Below the pieces are notes generated by a model. The model made no database searches. It was not told where the DNA came from and worked only from the letters and a program-made list of their open reading frames with translations. This document shows positions 24,065-36,257 of a DNA stretch of 64,000 bases, piece after piece. Position 1 is the first letter of the stretch, and each line of letters starts with the position of its first letter. Location: assembly GCF_932526225.1 (NCBI RefSeq), contig NC_064042.1:729001-793000 (forward strand), given 5' to 3'. The position numbers and the translations under genes are program-made. The stretch is from Nematostella vectensis (lineage: Eukaryota; Cnidaria; Anthozoa; Actiniaria; Edwardsiidae).

Positions 24065-25533
24065 CTTTCTTTTCATTACAAGTTCTATATGTGTAAGTGG
24101 TGACCATAGCTATGATTACTATTATTTAGAATATTTTTTTACCTACTAACAGAAAACAACTTGACTGCAAAACACTTACTGTAGGGCACTCAATATTAGG
24201 CATTACTTTCATGTGGATGTAAGGTTGAAATGTCAAAACCTTCATTAACCCGTGAACTACGCTTTAGCGTATTACACTTTGTTGTGATCTGATTCTATTG
24301 TTCTTTTTTGTGTTTTACTAACTATTACCGTTTAACTATCACACTTTGTTTCACGGGTTAATGAAAACCACTCTAATTACTTACAGTAGTTCTTTTTTAA
24401 TATTATTATTTACTTGTATAATTTAGATGAGCAATACATATTTCTTTATGGCTTTGTAGAGCTCATCTCGTTCCTCATAAATAACAAACAAAATGAAGTT
24501 TGTTCTTATTTTGGTGCAAAGGAATCTACAGTAGTTTTCTAATCAGATAATTGTTTTTCTTTTAACACTCACTTGTTATTTCAACAGCCTTACTTGAGTT
24601 TGCTTGTCTCAGAAATAGACCTTGCTTAATAAACAAAGACATGTTACAAACTTATTTAATAATAGGTAACAACTGCAATATTGTATGAAGAGAGTGCCCC
24701 TCTCTTCCCCCTGCTATTGTTGAAATTATGCTCAATAAACTTTTACCTCTTCCCTCTCCACCAGTTAAGCATTCTATGTATGCTTCCCTGTACAAAATGC
24801 ACCCCTTCAAATAGAACATTAAAGTTCACATACTTGTTTACTTCCTCAAACTCTTTGCTTTGTGTTTTTTGTTAACTTCCTAGGAACAAATTGAATACAT
24901 ATAATCAATAAATCTAGCAAGCTTATTTTGCAAACTCACTTTTTTTATTATTTTTGCGCAAAACCTATCAGGATTAAGGGGGTCCAGCACAAAGAAAAAA
25001 AAACGAACTAAAAAAAAAGGCCCATTGGCCTGGGATCGATCCCGGTATGAAGAACAAAACGGAAACCATACATACGGATTAATCAATCGGTATGGCAGCA
25101 CAAGGCTTTTACGGAAGGCTGTAAAGAACCCTAAGGCCCCAAGCACCGATATTTCCGAGCGAATATGCTGTACAACACTCTTGTAAGGTTATCCCAACCC
25201 GCGCATTAATGGGGAGGACAATAACCAGGATCCCAGGCCTGTAATACGGTTACGCCACGCACAGTTCGCCGAGATTGTGGATGACAAAAAATAGAGGTCT
25301 ATTTGGGCGTCTTGGGTCCCTTGGGGACTCGCCATGCGCACGGGCGCATCTCTTTTATTGTGTACATGACATCAAATTAGCGAAGAAAAAAGACGCTGTT
25401 TTGGTATCATGTGAAAAGCATAAAATAAATAGAAATAAAGACGTAATGGGGGAGAATATTGACATATTCATATTAGAATATTGACAAAATCCGCAATATT
25501 GTCTACGCTGACTAAGTAAAGCTGTATTTTACT
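23458..25533 (+). repeat. Repeat unit F10 (expanded TA tract)
   Basis: 2076 bp. The extra length comes mostly from a TA run of about 70 bp (23980-24049). Its core has diverged slightly: the B-box match is changed to GGATCGATC at 25033-25041. Confidence 0.95.
23980..24049. repeat. TA microsatellite, ~70 bp
   Basis: Expanded form of the TA run present in nearly every unit, followed by a T-run. Confidence 0.97.
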
Positions 25534-27547
25534 TTAAAGGGGCAGCAGCATAGTACTGCGCATGTCTGGAGTCAGTGTTTATTGTAGGCTTTTAAGTGTC
25601 TACAAACAGTTGAACTTTTTAAAAGCTGTCAATACCTTATTAAATAATATGCAATATTATATTGAAAACTATGTTAATGGACAGTTTGTGGTCATTTGTT
25701 TTGTGTTGTTTAAAGTCTCCCACATGTACCAAAAGCTCATAAGTCAGTATTAGAATTTCACTGAAGTTCATTGTGTCAGGGCTCTAGAGATATTGCAAAT
25801 CTCTTAAACATGACACTCCCCCTTTAAAGGAAATTAAAAAAAAAATCAAAATTGTTGATGGGGGTCTCTGCTGTGTTTGTTTTCTTTTTAGTTTTGTTCT
25901 ATTATTATTATTATTTTCTTTTTTAGAGGGGGAGGGGAATTCAGCTAAAAATAGCCAAGGGTCAATTCAAGCAACTAGTACAAAAGATGTTTTTTTGCAG
26001 TCCTTTATTCAATATATTCAAGGTTATCATGCAATTCTGTTGTTTGACTGCATATATATATATATATATATTTTTTTTTCTTTCTTTTCATTACAAGTTC
26101 TATATGTGTAAGTGGTGACCATAGCTATGATTACTATTATTTAGAATAATTTTTTACCTACTAACAGAAAACAACTTGACTGCAAAACACTTACTGTAGG
26201 GCACTCGATATTAGGCATTACTTTCATGTGGATGTAAGGTTGAAATGTCAAAACCTTCATTAACCCGCGAACTACGCTTTAGCGTATTACACTTTGTTGT
26301 GATCTGATTCTATTGTTCTTTTTTGTGTTTTACTAACTATTACCGTTTAACTATCACACTTTGTTTCACGGGTTAATGAAAACCACTCTAATTACTTACA
26401 GTAATCCTTTTTTAATATTATTATTTACTTGTATAATTTAGATGAGCAATACATATTTTTTTCTTGGCCTTGTAGAGCTCATCTCGTTCCTCATAAATAA
26501 CAAACAAAATGAAGTTTGTTCTTATTTGGTGCAAAAGAATCTACATTAGTTTTCTAATCAGATAATTGTTTTTTTTAACACTCACCTGTTATTTCAACAG
26601 CTCTTACTTGAGTTTGCTTGTCTCAGAAATAGACCTTGCTTAATAAACAAATATATCTTACAAACTTATTTAATAATAGGTAACAACTGCAATATTGTAT
26701 GAAGAGAGTGCCCCTCCCTTCCCCCTGCTATTGTTGAAATTATGCTCAATAAACTTTTACCTCTTCCCTCTCCACCAGTTAAGCATTCTATGTATGCTTC
26801 CCTGTACAAAATGCACCCCTTCAAATAGAACATTAAAGTTCACATACTTGTTTACTTCCTCAAACTCTTTGCTTTGTGTTTTTTGTTAACTTCCTAGGAA
26901 CAAATTGAATACATATAATCAATAAATCTAGCAAGCTTATTTTGCAAACTCACTTTTTTTTATTATTTTTGCGCAAAACCTATCAGGATTAAGGGGGTCC
27001 AGCACAAAGAAAAAAAAACGAACTAAAAAAAAAGCCCATTGGCCTGGGATCGAACCCGGTCTGAAGAACAAAACGGAAACCATACATACGGATTACCCAA
27101 TCGGTATGGCAGCACAAGGCTTTTACGGAAGGCTGTAAAGAACCCGAAGGCCCCAAGCACCGATATTTCCGAGCGAATATGCTGTACAACACTCTTGCAA
27201 GGTTATCCCAACCCGCGCATTAATGGGGAGGACAATAACCAGGATCCCAGGCCTGTAATACGGTTACGCCACGCACAGCTCGCCGAGATTGTGGATGACA
27301 AAAAATAGAGGTCTATTTGGGCGTCTTGGGTCCCTTGGGGACTCGCCATGCGCACGGGCGCATCTCTTTTATTGTGTACATGACATCAAATTAGCGAAGA
27401 AAAAAGACGCTGTTTTGGTATCATGTGAAAAGCATAAAATAAATAGAAATAAAGACGTAAGGGGGGAGAATATTGACATCTTCATATTAGAAAATTGACA
27501 AAATCCGCAATATTGTCTACGCTGACTAAGTAAAGCTGTATTTTACT
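25534..27547 (+). repeat. Repeat unit F11
   Basis: Standard unit of 2014 bp. Its MITE has one substitution in the left inverted end (CCCGCGAA) at about 26266. Confidence 0.95.
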
Positions 27548-28692
27548 TTAAAGGGGCAGCAGCATAGTACTGCGCATGTCTGGAGTCAGTGTTTATTATA
27601 GGCTTTTAAGTGTCTACAAACAGTTGAACTTTTTAAAAGCTGTCAATACCTTATTAAATAATATGCAATATTATATTGAAAACTATGTTAATGGAAAGTT
27701 TGTGGTCATTTGTTTTGTTTTGTTTAAAGTCTCCCACATGTACCATAAGCTCATAAGTCAGTATTAGAATTTCACTGAAGTTCATTGTGTCAGGGCTCTA
27801 GAGCTAATGCAAATCTCTTAAACATGACACTCCCCCTTTAAAGGAAAGTAAAAAAAAATCAAAATTGTTGGTGGGGTCTCTGCTGTGTTTGTTTTCTTTT
27901 TAGGTTTGTTCTATTATTATTATTATTTTCTTTTTTAGAGGGGGAGGGGAATTCAGCTAAAAATAGCCAAGGGTCAATTCAAGCAACTAGTACAAAAGAT
28001 GTTTTTTTGCAGTCCTTTATTCAATATATTCAAGGTTATCATGCAATTCTGTTGTTTGACTGCATATATATATATATATTTTTCTTTCTTTTCATTACAA
28101 GTTCTATATGTGTAAGTGGTGACCATAGCTATGATTACTATTATTTAGAATATTTTTTTACCTACTAACAGAAAACAACTTGACTGCAAAACACTTACTG
28201 TAGGGCACTCGATATTAGGCATTACTTTCATGTGGATGTAAGGTTGAAATGTCAAAACCTTCATTAACCCGTGAACTACGCTTTAGCGTATTACACTTTG
28301 TGGTGATCCGATTCTTTTGTACTTTTTTGTGTTTTACTAACTATTACCGTTTAACTATCACACTTTGTTTCACGGATTAATGAAAACCACTCTAATTACT
28401 TACAGTAGTTCTTTTTTAACAATATTGTATGAAGAGAGTGCCCCTCTCTTCCCCCTGCTATTGTTGAAATTATGCTCAATAAACTTTTACCTCTTCCCTC
28501 TCCACCAGTTAAGCATTCTATGTATGCTTCCCTGTACAAAATGCACCCCTTCAAATAGAACATTAAAGTTCACATACTTGTTTACTTCCTCAAACTCTTT
28601 GCTTTGTGTTTTTTGTTAACTTCCTAGGAACAAATTGAATACATATAATCAATAAATCTAGCAAGCTTATTTTCCAAACTCACTTTTTTTTA
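27548..28692 (+). repeat. Repeat unit F12 (internally deleted, ends at inversion)
   Basis: The last forward unit. About 276 bp are missing at 28,418-28,420, where TTTTTTAA joins CAATATTGTATG. The unit then stops at about 28,692, just before where its GC-rich core should begin, and the array switches strand. Confidence 0.93.
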
Positions 28693-28700
28693 TATTTGTA
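28690..28700. other. Orientation-switch junction of the array
   Basis: Forward sequence ends in CTCACTTTTTTTTA and inverted sequence resumes at GTATTGACAGC (28,698), with about five bases between that fit neither side. Both flanking units are incomplete at the join. Confidence 0.9.
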
Positions 28701-28799
28701 TTGACAGCTTTTAAAAAGTTCAACTGTTTGTAGACACTTAAAAGCCTACAATAAACACTGACTCCAGACATGCGCAGTACTATGCTTCTGCCCCTTTAA
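28698..28799 (-). repeat. Head fragment of an inverted unit at the junction
   Basis: Only the first ~100 bp of a unit are present on the - strand, joined to the truncated forward unit through a few non-matching bases (28,693-28,697). Confidence 0.9.
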
Positions 28800-28973
28800 A
28801 GTAAAATACAGCTTTACTTAGTCAGCGTAGACAATATTGCGGATTTTGTCAATATTCTAATATGAATATGTCAATATTCTCCCCCCTTACGTCTTTATTT
28901 CTATTTATTTTATGCTTTTCACATGATACCAAAACAGCGTCTTTTTTCTTCGCTAATTTGATGTCATGTACAC

Positions 28974-29320
28974 TATAAAAGAGATGCGCCCGTGCGCATG
29001 GCGAGTCCCCAAGGGACCCAAGACGCCCAAATAGACCTCTATTTTTTGTCATCCACAATCTCGGCGAGCTGTGCGTGGCGTAACCGTATTACAGGCCTGG
29101 GATCCTGGTTATTGTCCTCCCCATTAATGCGCGGGTTGGGATAACCTTGCAAGAGTGTTGTAAAGCATATTCGCTCGGAAATATCGGTGCTTGGGGCCTT
29201 CGGGTTCTTTACAGCCTTCCGTAAAAGCCTTGTGCTGCCATACCGATTGGGTAATCCGTATGTATGGTTTCCGTTTTGTTCTTCAGACCGGGTTCGATCC
29301 CAGGCCAATGGGTTTTTTTT
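28974..29320 (+). ncRNA. Candidate pol III-type unit, inverted-array copy with TATAAAA
   Basis: Same core as in the forward units, here on the + strand and with a canonical TATAAAA (28,974-28,980) instead of AATAAAA. First hairpin at 28,984-28,999, A-box match 29,076-29,086, B-box match 29,292-29,300, T-run 29,313-29,320. The units at 49,757 and 55,526 also have the TATAAAA form. Confidence 0.33.
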
Positions 29321-29973
29321 CTTAGTTCGTTTTTTTTTCTTTGTGCTGGACCCCCTTAATCCTTATAGGTTTTGCGCAAAAATAATAAAAAAAAGGGAGT
29401 TTGCAAAATAAGCTTGCTAGATTTATTGATTATATGTATTCAATTTGTTCCTAGGAAGTTAACAAAAAACACAAAGCAAAGAGTTTGAGGAAGTAAACAA
29501 GAATGTGAACTTTAATGTTCTATTTGAAGGGGCGCATTTTGTACAGGGAAGCATACATAGAATGCTTAACTGGTGGAGAGGGGAGAGGTAAAAGTTTATT
29601 GAGCATAATTTCAACAATAGCAGGGGGAAGGGAGGGGCACTCTCTTTATACAATATTGCAGTTGTTACCTATTATTAAATAAGTTTGTAACATGTCTTTG
29701 TTTATTAAGCAAGGTATATTTCTGAGACAAGCAAACTCAAGTAAGAGCTGTTGAAATAACAGGTGAGTGTTAAAAGAAAAACAATTATCTGATTAGAAAA
29801 CTACTGTAGATTCCTTTGCACCAAAATAAGAACAAACTTCATTTCGTTTGTTATTTTTGAGGAACGAGATGAGCTCTACAAAGCCATAAAGAAATATGTA
29901 TTGCTCATGTAAATTATACAAGTAAATAATAATATTAAAAAAGAATTACTGTAAGTAATTAGAGTGGTTTTCA

Positions 29974-30090
29974 TTAACCCGTGAAACAAAGTGTGATAGT
30001 TAAACGGTAATAGTTAGTAAAACACAAAAAAGAACAATAGAATCAGATCACAACAAAGTGTAATACGCTAAAGCGTAGTTCACGGGTTAA
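29974..30090 (-). mobile_element. 117-bp piggyBac-like MITE (inverted array copy)
   Basis: Same element in an inverted unit, with both TTAA borders and the full inverted ends intact. In several later - strand units the left end has drifted to TTAACTCGTG (for example 46,911, 52,191, 58,571, 62,461), so the ends are not being maintained. Confidence 0.6.
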
Positions 30091-30270
30091 TGAAGGATTT
30101 GACATTTCAACCTTACATCCACATGAAAGTAATGCCTAATATCGAGTGCCCTACAGTAACTGTTTTGCAGTCAAGTTGTTTTCTGTTAGTAGGTAAAAAA
30201 ATATTCTAAATAATAGTAATCATAGCTATGGTCACCACTTACACATATAGAACTTGTAATGAAAAGAAAG

Positions 30271-30274
<4 letters not shown>

Positions 30275-30352
<78 letters not shown>
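30275..30352. repeat. AT microsatellite, ~78 bp
   Basis: The longest TA/AT run in the window. The GCAG that normally borders it is missing. Confidence 0.97.
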
Positions 30353-30357
<5 letters not shown>

Positions 30358-30870
30358 AAACAACAGAATTGCATGATAACCTTGAATATATTGAATAAAG
30401 GACTGCAAAAAAACATCTTTTGTACTAGTTGCTTGAATTGACCCTTGGCTATTTTTAGCTGAATTCCCCTCCCCCTCTAAAAAAGAAAATAATAATAATA
30501 ATAATAGAACAAAACTAAAAAGAAAACAAACACAACAGAGACCCCCACAAACAATTTTGAATTTTTTTACTTTCCTTTAAAAGGGGAGTGTCATGGTTAA
30601 GAGATTTGCATTAGCTCTAGAGCTCTGACACAATGAACTTCAGTGAAATTCTAATACTGACTTATGAGCTTTTGGTACATGTGGGAGACTTTAAACAAAA
30701 CAAAAAAAATGAGCACAAACTGTCCATTAACATAGTTTTCAATATAATATTTCATATTATTTAATAAGGTATTGACAGCTTTTAAAATGTTCAACTGTTT
30801 GTTGACACTTAAAAGCCTACAATAATCACTGACTCCAGACATGTGCAGTACTATGCTGCTGCCCCTTTAA

Positions 30871-32859
30871 AGTAAAATACAGCTTTACTTAGTCAGCGTA
30901 GACAAAATTGCGGATTTTGTCAATATTCTAATATGAATATGTCAATATTCTCCCCCCTTACGTCTTTATTTCTATTTATTTTATGATTTTCACATGATAC
31001 CAAAATAGCGTCTTTTTTTCGCTAATTTGATGTCATGTACACAATAAAAGAGATGCGCCCGTGCGCATGGCGAGTCCCCAAGGGACCGAAGACGCCCAAA
31101 TAGACCTCTATTTTTTGTCATCCACAATCTCGGCGAGCTGTGCGTGGCGTAACCGTATTACAGGCCTGGGATCCTGGTTATTGTCCTCCCCATTAATGCG
31201 CGGGTTGGGATAACCTTGCAAGAGTGTTGTACAGCATATTCGCTCGGAAATAACAGTGCTTGGGGCCTTCGGGTTCTTTACAGCCTTCCGTAAAAGCCTT
31301 GTGCTGCCATACCGATTGGGTAATCCGTATGTATGGTTTCCGTTTTGTTCTTCAGACCGGGTTCGATCCCAGGCCAATGGGCTTTTATTTTAGTTCGTTT
31401 TTTTTTCTTTGTGCTGGACCCCCTTAATCCTGATAGGTTTTGCGCAAAAATAATAAAAAAAGTGAGTTTGCAAAATAAGCTTGCTAGATTTATTGATTAT
31501 ATGTATTCAATTTGTTCCTAGGAAGTTAACAAAAAACACAAAGCAAAGAGTTTGAGGAAGTAAACAAGTATGTGAACTTTAATGTTCTATTTGAAGGGGT
31601 GCATTTTGTACAGGGAAGCATACATAGAATGCTTAACTGGTGGAGAGGGAAGAGGTAAAAGTTTATTGAGCATAATTTCAACAATAGCAGGGGGAAGAGA
31701 GGGGCACTCTCTTCATACAATATTGCAGTTGTTACCTATTATTAAATAAGTTTGTAACATGTCTTTGTTTATTAAGCAAGGTCTATTTCTGAGACAAGCA
31801 AACTCAAGTAAGGCTGTTGAAATAACAGGTGAGTGTTAAAAGAAAAACAATTATCTGATTAGAAAACTACTGTAGATTCCTTTGCACCAAAATAAGAACA
31901 AACTTCATTTTGTTTGTTATTTATGAGGAACGAGATGAGCTCTACAAAGCCATAAAGAAATATGTATTGCTCATCTAAATTATACAAGTAAATAATAATA
32001 TTAAAAAAGAACTACTGTAAGTAATTAGAGTGGTTTTCATTAACCCGTGAAACAAAGTGTGATAGTTAAACGGTAATAGTTACTAAAACACAAAAAAGCA
32101 CAATAGAATCAGATCACCACAAAGTGTAATACGCTAATTCGTAGTTCACGGGTTAATGAAGGTTTTGACATTTCAACCTTACATCCACATGAAAGTAATG
32201 CCTAATATCGAGTGCCCTACAGTAAGTGTTTTGCAGTCAAGTTGTTTTCTGTTAGTAGGTAAAAAAATATTCTAAATAATAGTAATCATAGCTATGGTCA
32301 CCACTTACACATATAGCACTTGTAATGAAAAGAAAGAAAAAATATATATATGCAGTCAAACAACAGAATTGCATGATAACCTTTAATATATTGAATAAAG
32401 GACTGCAAAAAATCATCTTTTGTACTAGTTGCTTGAATTGACCCTTGGCTATTTTTAGCTGAATTCCCCTCCCCCTCTAAAAAAGAAAATAATAATAATA
32501 ATAATAGAACAAAACTAAAAAGAAAACAAACACAGCAGAGACCCCCACCAACAATTTTGATTTTTTTTTACTTTCCTTTAAAGGGGGAGTGTCATGTTTA
32601 AGAGATTTGCAATAGCTCTAGAGCCCTGACACAATGAACTTCAGTGAAATTCTAATACTGACTTATGAGCTTTTGGTACATGTGGGAGACTATGTTAATG
32701 GACACAAACTGTCCATTAACATAGTTTTCAATATAATATTGAATATTATTTAATAAGGTATTGACAGCTTTTAAAAAGTTCAACTGTTTGTAGACACTTA
32801 AAAGCCTACAATAAACACTGACTACAGACATGCGCAGTACTATGCTGCTGCCCCTTTAA
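30871..32859 (-). repeat. Repeat unit R2 (with foldback mutation)
   Basis: 1989 bp. Its head carries a 15-bp perfect inverted repeat at 32,690-32,724 that replaces the usual run of about two dozen bases, discussed in the findings. Confidence 0.95.
32690..32724. repeat. 15-bp perfect foldback in unit R2
   Basis: CTATGTTAATGGACA (32,690-32,704) and TGTCCATTAACATAG (32,710-32,724) are exact reverse complements around CAAAC. Only the right arm belongs to the normal unit. The left arm replaces the usual TTTAAACAAAAC run. Confidence 0.95.
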
Positions 32860-34862
32860 AGTAAAATACAGCTTTACTTAGTCAGCGTAGACAATATTGC
32901 GGATTTTGTCAATATTCTAATATGAATATTTCAATATTCTCCCCCTTTACGTCTTCATTTCTATTTAATTTATGCTTTTCACATGATACCAAAACAGCGT
33001 CTTTTTTCTTCGCTAATTTGATGTCATGTACACAATAAAAGAGATGCGCCCGTGCGCATGGCGAGTCCCAAAGGGACACAAGACGCCCAAATAGACCTCT
33101 ATTTTTTGTCATCGACAATCTCGGCGAGCTGTGCGTGGCGTAACCGTATTACAGGCCTGGGATCCTGGTTATTGTCCTCCCCATTAATGCGCGGGTTGGG
33201 ATAACCTTGCAAGAGTGTTGTACAGCATATTCGCTCGGAAATATCGGTGCTTGGGGCCTTCGGGTTCTTTACAGCCTTCCGTAAAAGCCTTGTGCTGCCA
33301 TACCGATTGGGTAATCCGTATGTATGGTTTCCGTTTTGTTCTTCAGACCGGGTTCGATCCCAGGCCAATGGGTTTTTTTTCTTAGTTCGTTTTTTTTTCT
33401 TTGTGCTGGACCCCCTTAATCCTGATAGGTTTTGCGCAAAAATACTAAAAAAAAGTGAGTTTGCAAAATAAGCTTGCTAGATTTATTGATTATATGTATT
33501 CAATTTGTTCCTAGGAAGTTAACAAAAAACACAAAGCAAAGAGTTTGAGGAAGTAAACAAGTATGTGAACTTTAATGTTCTATTTGAAGGGGTGCATTTT
33601 GTACAGGGAAGCATACATAGAATGCTTAACTGGTGGAGAGGGAAGAGGTAAAAGTTTATAAAGCATAATTTCAACAATAGCAGGGGGAAGAGAGGGGCAC
33701 TCTCTTCATACAATATTGCAGTTGTTACCTATTATTAAATAAGTTTGTAACATGTCTTTGTTTATTAAGCAAGGTCTATTTCTGAGACAAGCAAACTCAA
33801 GTAAGGCTGTTGGAATAACAGGTGAGTGTTAAAAGAAAAACAATTATCTGATTAGAAAACTACTGTAGATTCCTTTGCACCAAAATAAGAACAAACTTCA
33901 TTTTGTTTGTTATTTATGAGGAACGAGATGAGCTCTACAAAGCCATAAAGAAATATGTATTGCTCATCTAAATTATACAAGTAAATAATAATATTAAAAA
34001 AGAACTACTGTAAGTAATTAGAGTGGTTTTCATTAACCCGTGAAACAAAGTGTGATAGTTAAACGGTAACAGTTAGTAAAACACAAAAAAGTACAATAGA
34101 ATCAGATCACCACAAAGTGTAATACGCTAAAGCGTAGTTCACGGGTTAATGAAGGTTTTGACATTTCAACCTTACATCCACATGAAAGTAATGCCTAATA
34201 TCGAGTGCCCTACAGTAAGTGTTTTGCAGTCAAGTTGTTTTCTGTTAGTAGGTAAAAAATTATTCTAAATAATAGTAATCATAGCTATGGTCACCCCTTA
34301 CACATATAGCACTTGTAATGAAAAGAAAGAAAAAATATATATATGCAGTCAAACAACAGAATTGCATGATAACCTTTAATATATTGAATAAAGGACTGCA
34401 AAAAATCATCTTTTGTACTAGTTGCTTGAATTGACCCTTGGCTATTTTTAGCTGAATTCCCCTCCCCCTCTAAAAACGAAAATAATAATAATAATGGAAC
34501 AAAACTAAAAAGAAAACAAACACAGCAGAGACCCCCACCAACAATTTTGATTTTTTTTTTACTTTCCTTTAAAGGGGGAGTGTCATGTTTAAGAGATTTG
34601 CAATAGCTCTAGAGCCCTGACACAATGAACTTCAGTGAAATTCTAATACTGACTTATGAGCTTTTGGTACATGTGGGAGACTTTAAACAAAACAAAAAAA
34701 ATGACCACAAACTGTCCATTAACATAGTTTTCAATATAATATTGAATATTATTTAATAAGGTATTGACAGCTTTTAAAAAGTTCAACTGTTTGTAGACAC
34801 TTAAAAGCCTACAATAAACACTGACTACAGACATGCGCAGTACTATGCTGCTGCCCCTTTAA
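32860..34862 (-). repeat. Repeat unit R3
   Basis: Standard unit of 2003 bp. It shares the ACTACAGACAT variant at its head with units R2 and R6. Confidence 0.95.
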
Positions 34863-36257
34863 AGTAAAATACAGCTTTACTTAGTCAGCGTAGACAATAT
34901 TGAGGATTTTTTCAATATTCTAATATGAATATGTCAATATTCTCCCCCCTTACGTCTTTATTTCTATTTAATTTATGCTTTTCACATGATACCACAACAG
35001 CGTCTTTTTTCTTCGCTAATTTGATGTCATGTACACAATAAAAGAGATGCGCCCGTGCGCATGGCGAGTCCCCAAGGGACCCAAGACGCCCAAATAGATC
35101 TCTATTTTTTGTCATCCACAATCTCGGCGAGCTGTGCGTGGCGTAACCGTAATATAGGCCTGGGATCCTGGTTATTGTCCTCCCCATTAATGCGCGGGTT
35201 GGGATAACCTTGCAAGAGTGTTGTACAGCATATTCGCTCGGAAATATCGGTGCTTGGGGCCTTCGGGTTCTTTACAGCCTTCCGTAAAAGCCTTGTGCTG
35301 CCATACCGATTGGGTAATCCGTATGTATGGTTTCCGTTTTGTTCTTCAGACCGGGTTCGATCCCAGGCCAATGGGTTTTTTTCTTAGTTCGTTTTTTTTT
35401 CTTTGTGCTGGAACCCCTTAATCCTGATAGGTTTTGCGCAAAAATAATAAAAAAAAGTGAGTTTGCAAAATAAGCTTGCTAGATTTATTGATTATATGTA
35501 TTCAATTTGTTCCTAGGAAGTTAACAAAAAACACAAAGCAAAATGTTTGAGGAAGTAAACAAGTATGTGAACTTTAATGTTCTATTTGAAGGGGTGCATT
35601 TTGTACAGGGAAGCATATATAGAATGCTTAACTGGTGGAGAGGGAAGAGGTAAAAGTTTATTGAGCATAATTTCAACAATAGCAGGGGGAAGAGAGGGGC
35701 ACTCTCTTCATACAATATTGCAGTTGTTACCTATTATTAAATAAGTTTGTAACATGTCTTTGTTTATTAAGCAAGGTCTATTTCTGAGACAAGCAAACTC
35801 AAGTGATGCTGTTGAAATAACAGGTGAGTGTTAAAAGAAAAACAATTATCTGATTAGAAAACTACTGTAGATTCCTTTGCACCAAAATAAGAACAAACTT
35901 CATTTTGTTTGTTATTTATGAGGAACGAGATGAGCTCTACAAAGCCATAAAGAAATATGTATTGCTCATCTAAATTATACAAGTAAATAATAATATTAAA
36001 AAAGAACTACTGTAAGTAATTAGAGTGGTTTTCATTAACCCGTGAAACAAAGTGTGATAGTTAAACGGTAATAGTTAGTAAAACACTAGTACAAACAAAC
36101 CACAAACTGTCAATTAACATAGTTTTCAAGATAATATTGCATATTATTTAATAAGGTATTGACAGCTTTTAAAAAGTTCAACTGTTTGTAGACACTTAAA
36201 AGCCTACAATAATCACTGACTCCAGACATGCGCAGTACTATGTTGCTGCACCTTTAA
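34863..36257 (-). repeat. Repeat unit R4 (1.40 kb, internal deletion)
   Basis: About 610 bp are missing between the middle of the MITE and the head element. The junction at about 36,084-36,100 contains ACTAGTACAAA, a segment that elsewhere in the unit lies on the other strand. Confidence 0.93.

Larger units (their letters stand above)
1..28692 (+). repeat. Tandem array, forward half (12 units of a ~2.0-kb repeat)
   Basis: Twelve head-to-tail copies of one unit. The landmark ATGTCTGGAGTCAGTG begins at 28, 2026, 6746, 11451, 13457, 15460, 17479, 19467, 21481, 23486, 25562 and 27576. Spacing is 1988-2076 bp except for two 4.7-kb units that carry a gene-bearing segment. Copies differ by scattered substitutions, homopolymer length and TA-repeat length, so they are paralogous copies rather than one exact duplication. 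No ordinary gene lies between the copies. The array continues beyond the left edge, since base 1 falls at a unit start. Confidence 0.97.
28800..30870 (-). repeat. Repeat unit R1 (long AT tract)
   Basis: First complete inverted unit, 2071 bp. It contains a 78-bp AT microsatellite (30,275-30,352). It has a TATAAAA at 28,974 where most copies have AATAAAA. Confidence 0.95.

Noticed and set aside
29041-29130. Possible 5S rRNA similarity (ATCTCGG..GAGCT, GGCCTGG, CTGGTTA)
   Set aside because: The fragments are short, wrongly spaced and lack the rest of the 5S sequence. Chance resemblance is more likely.
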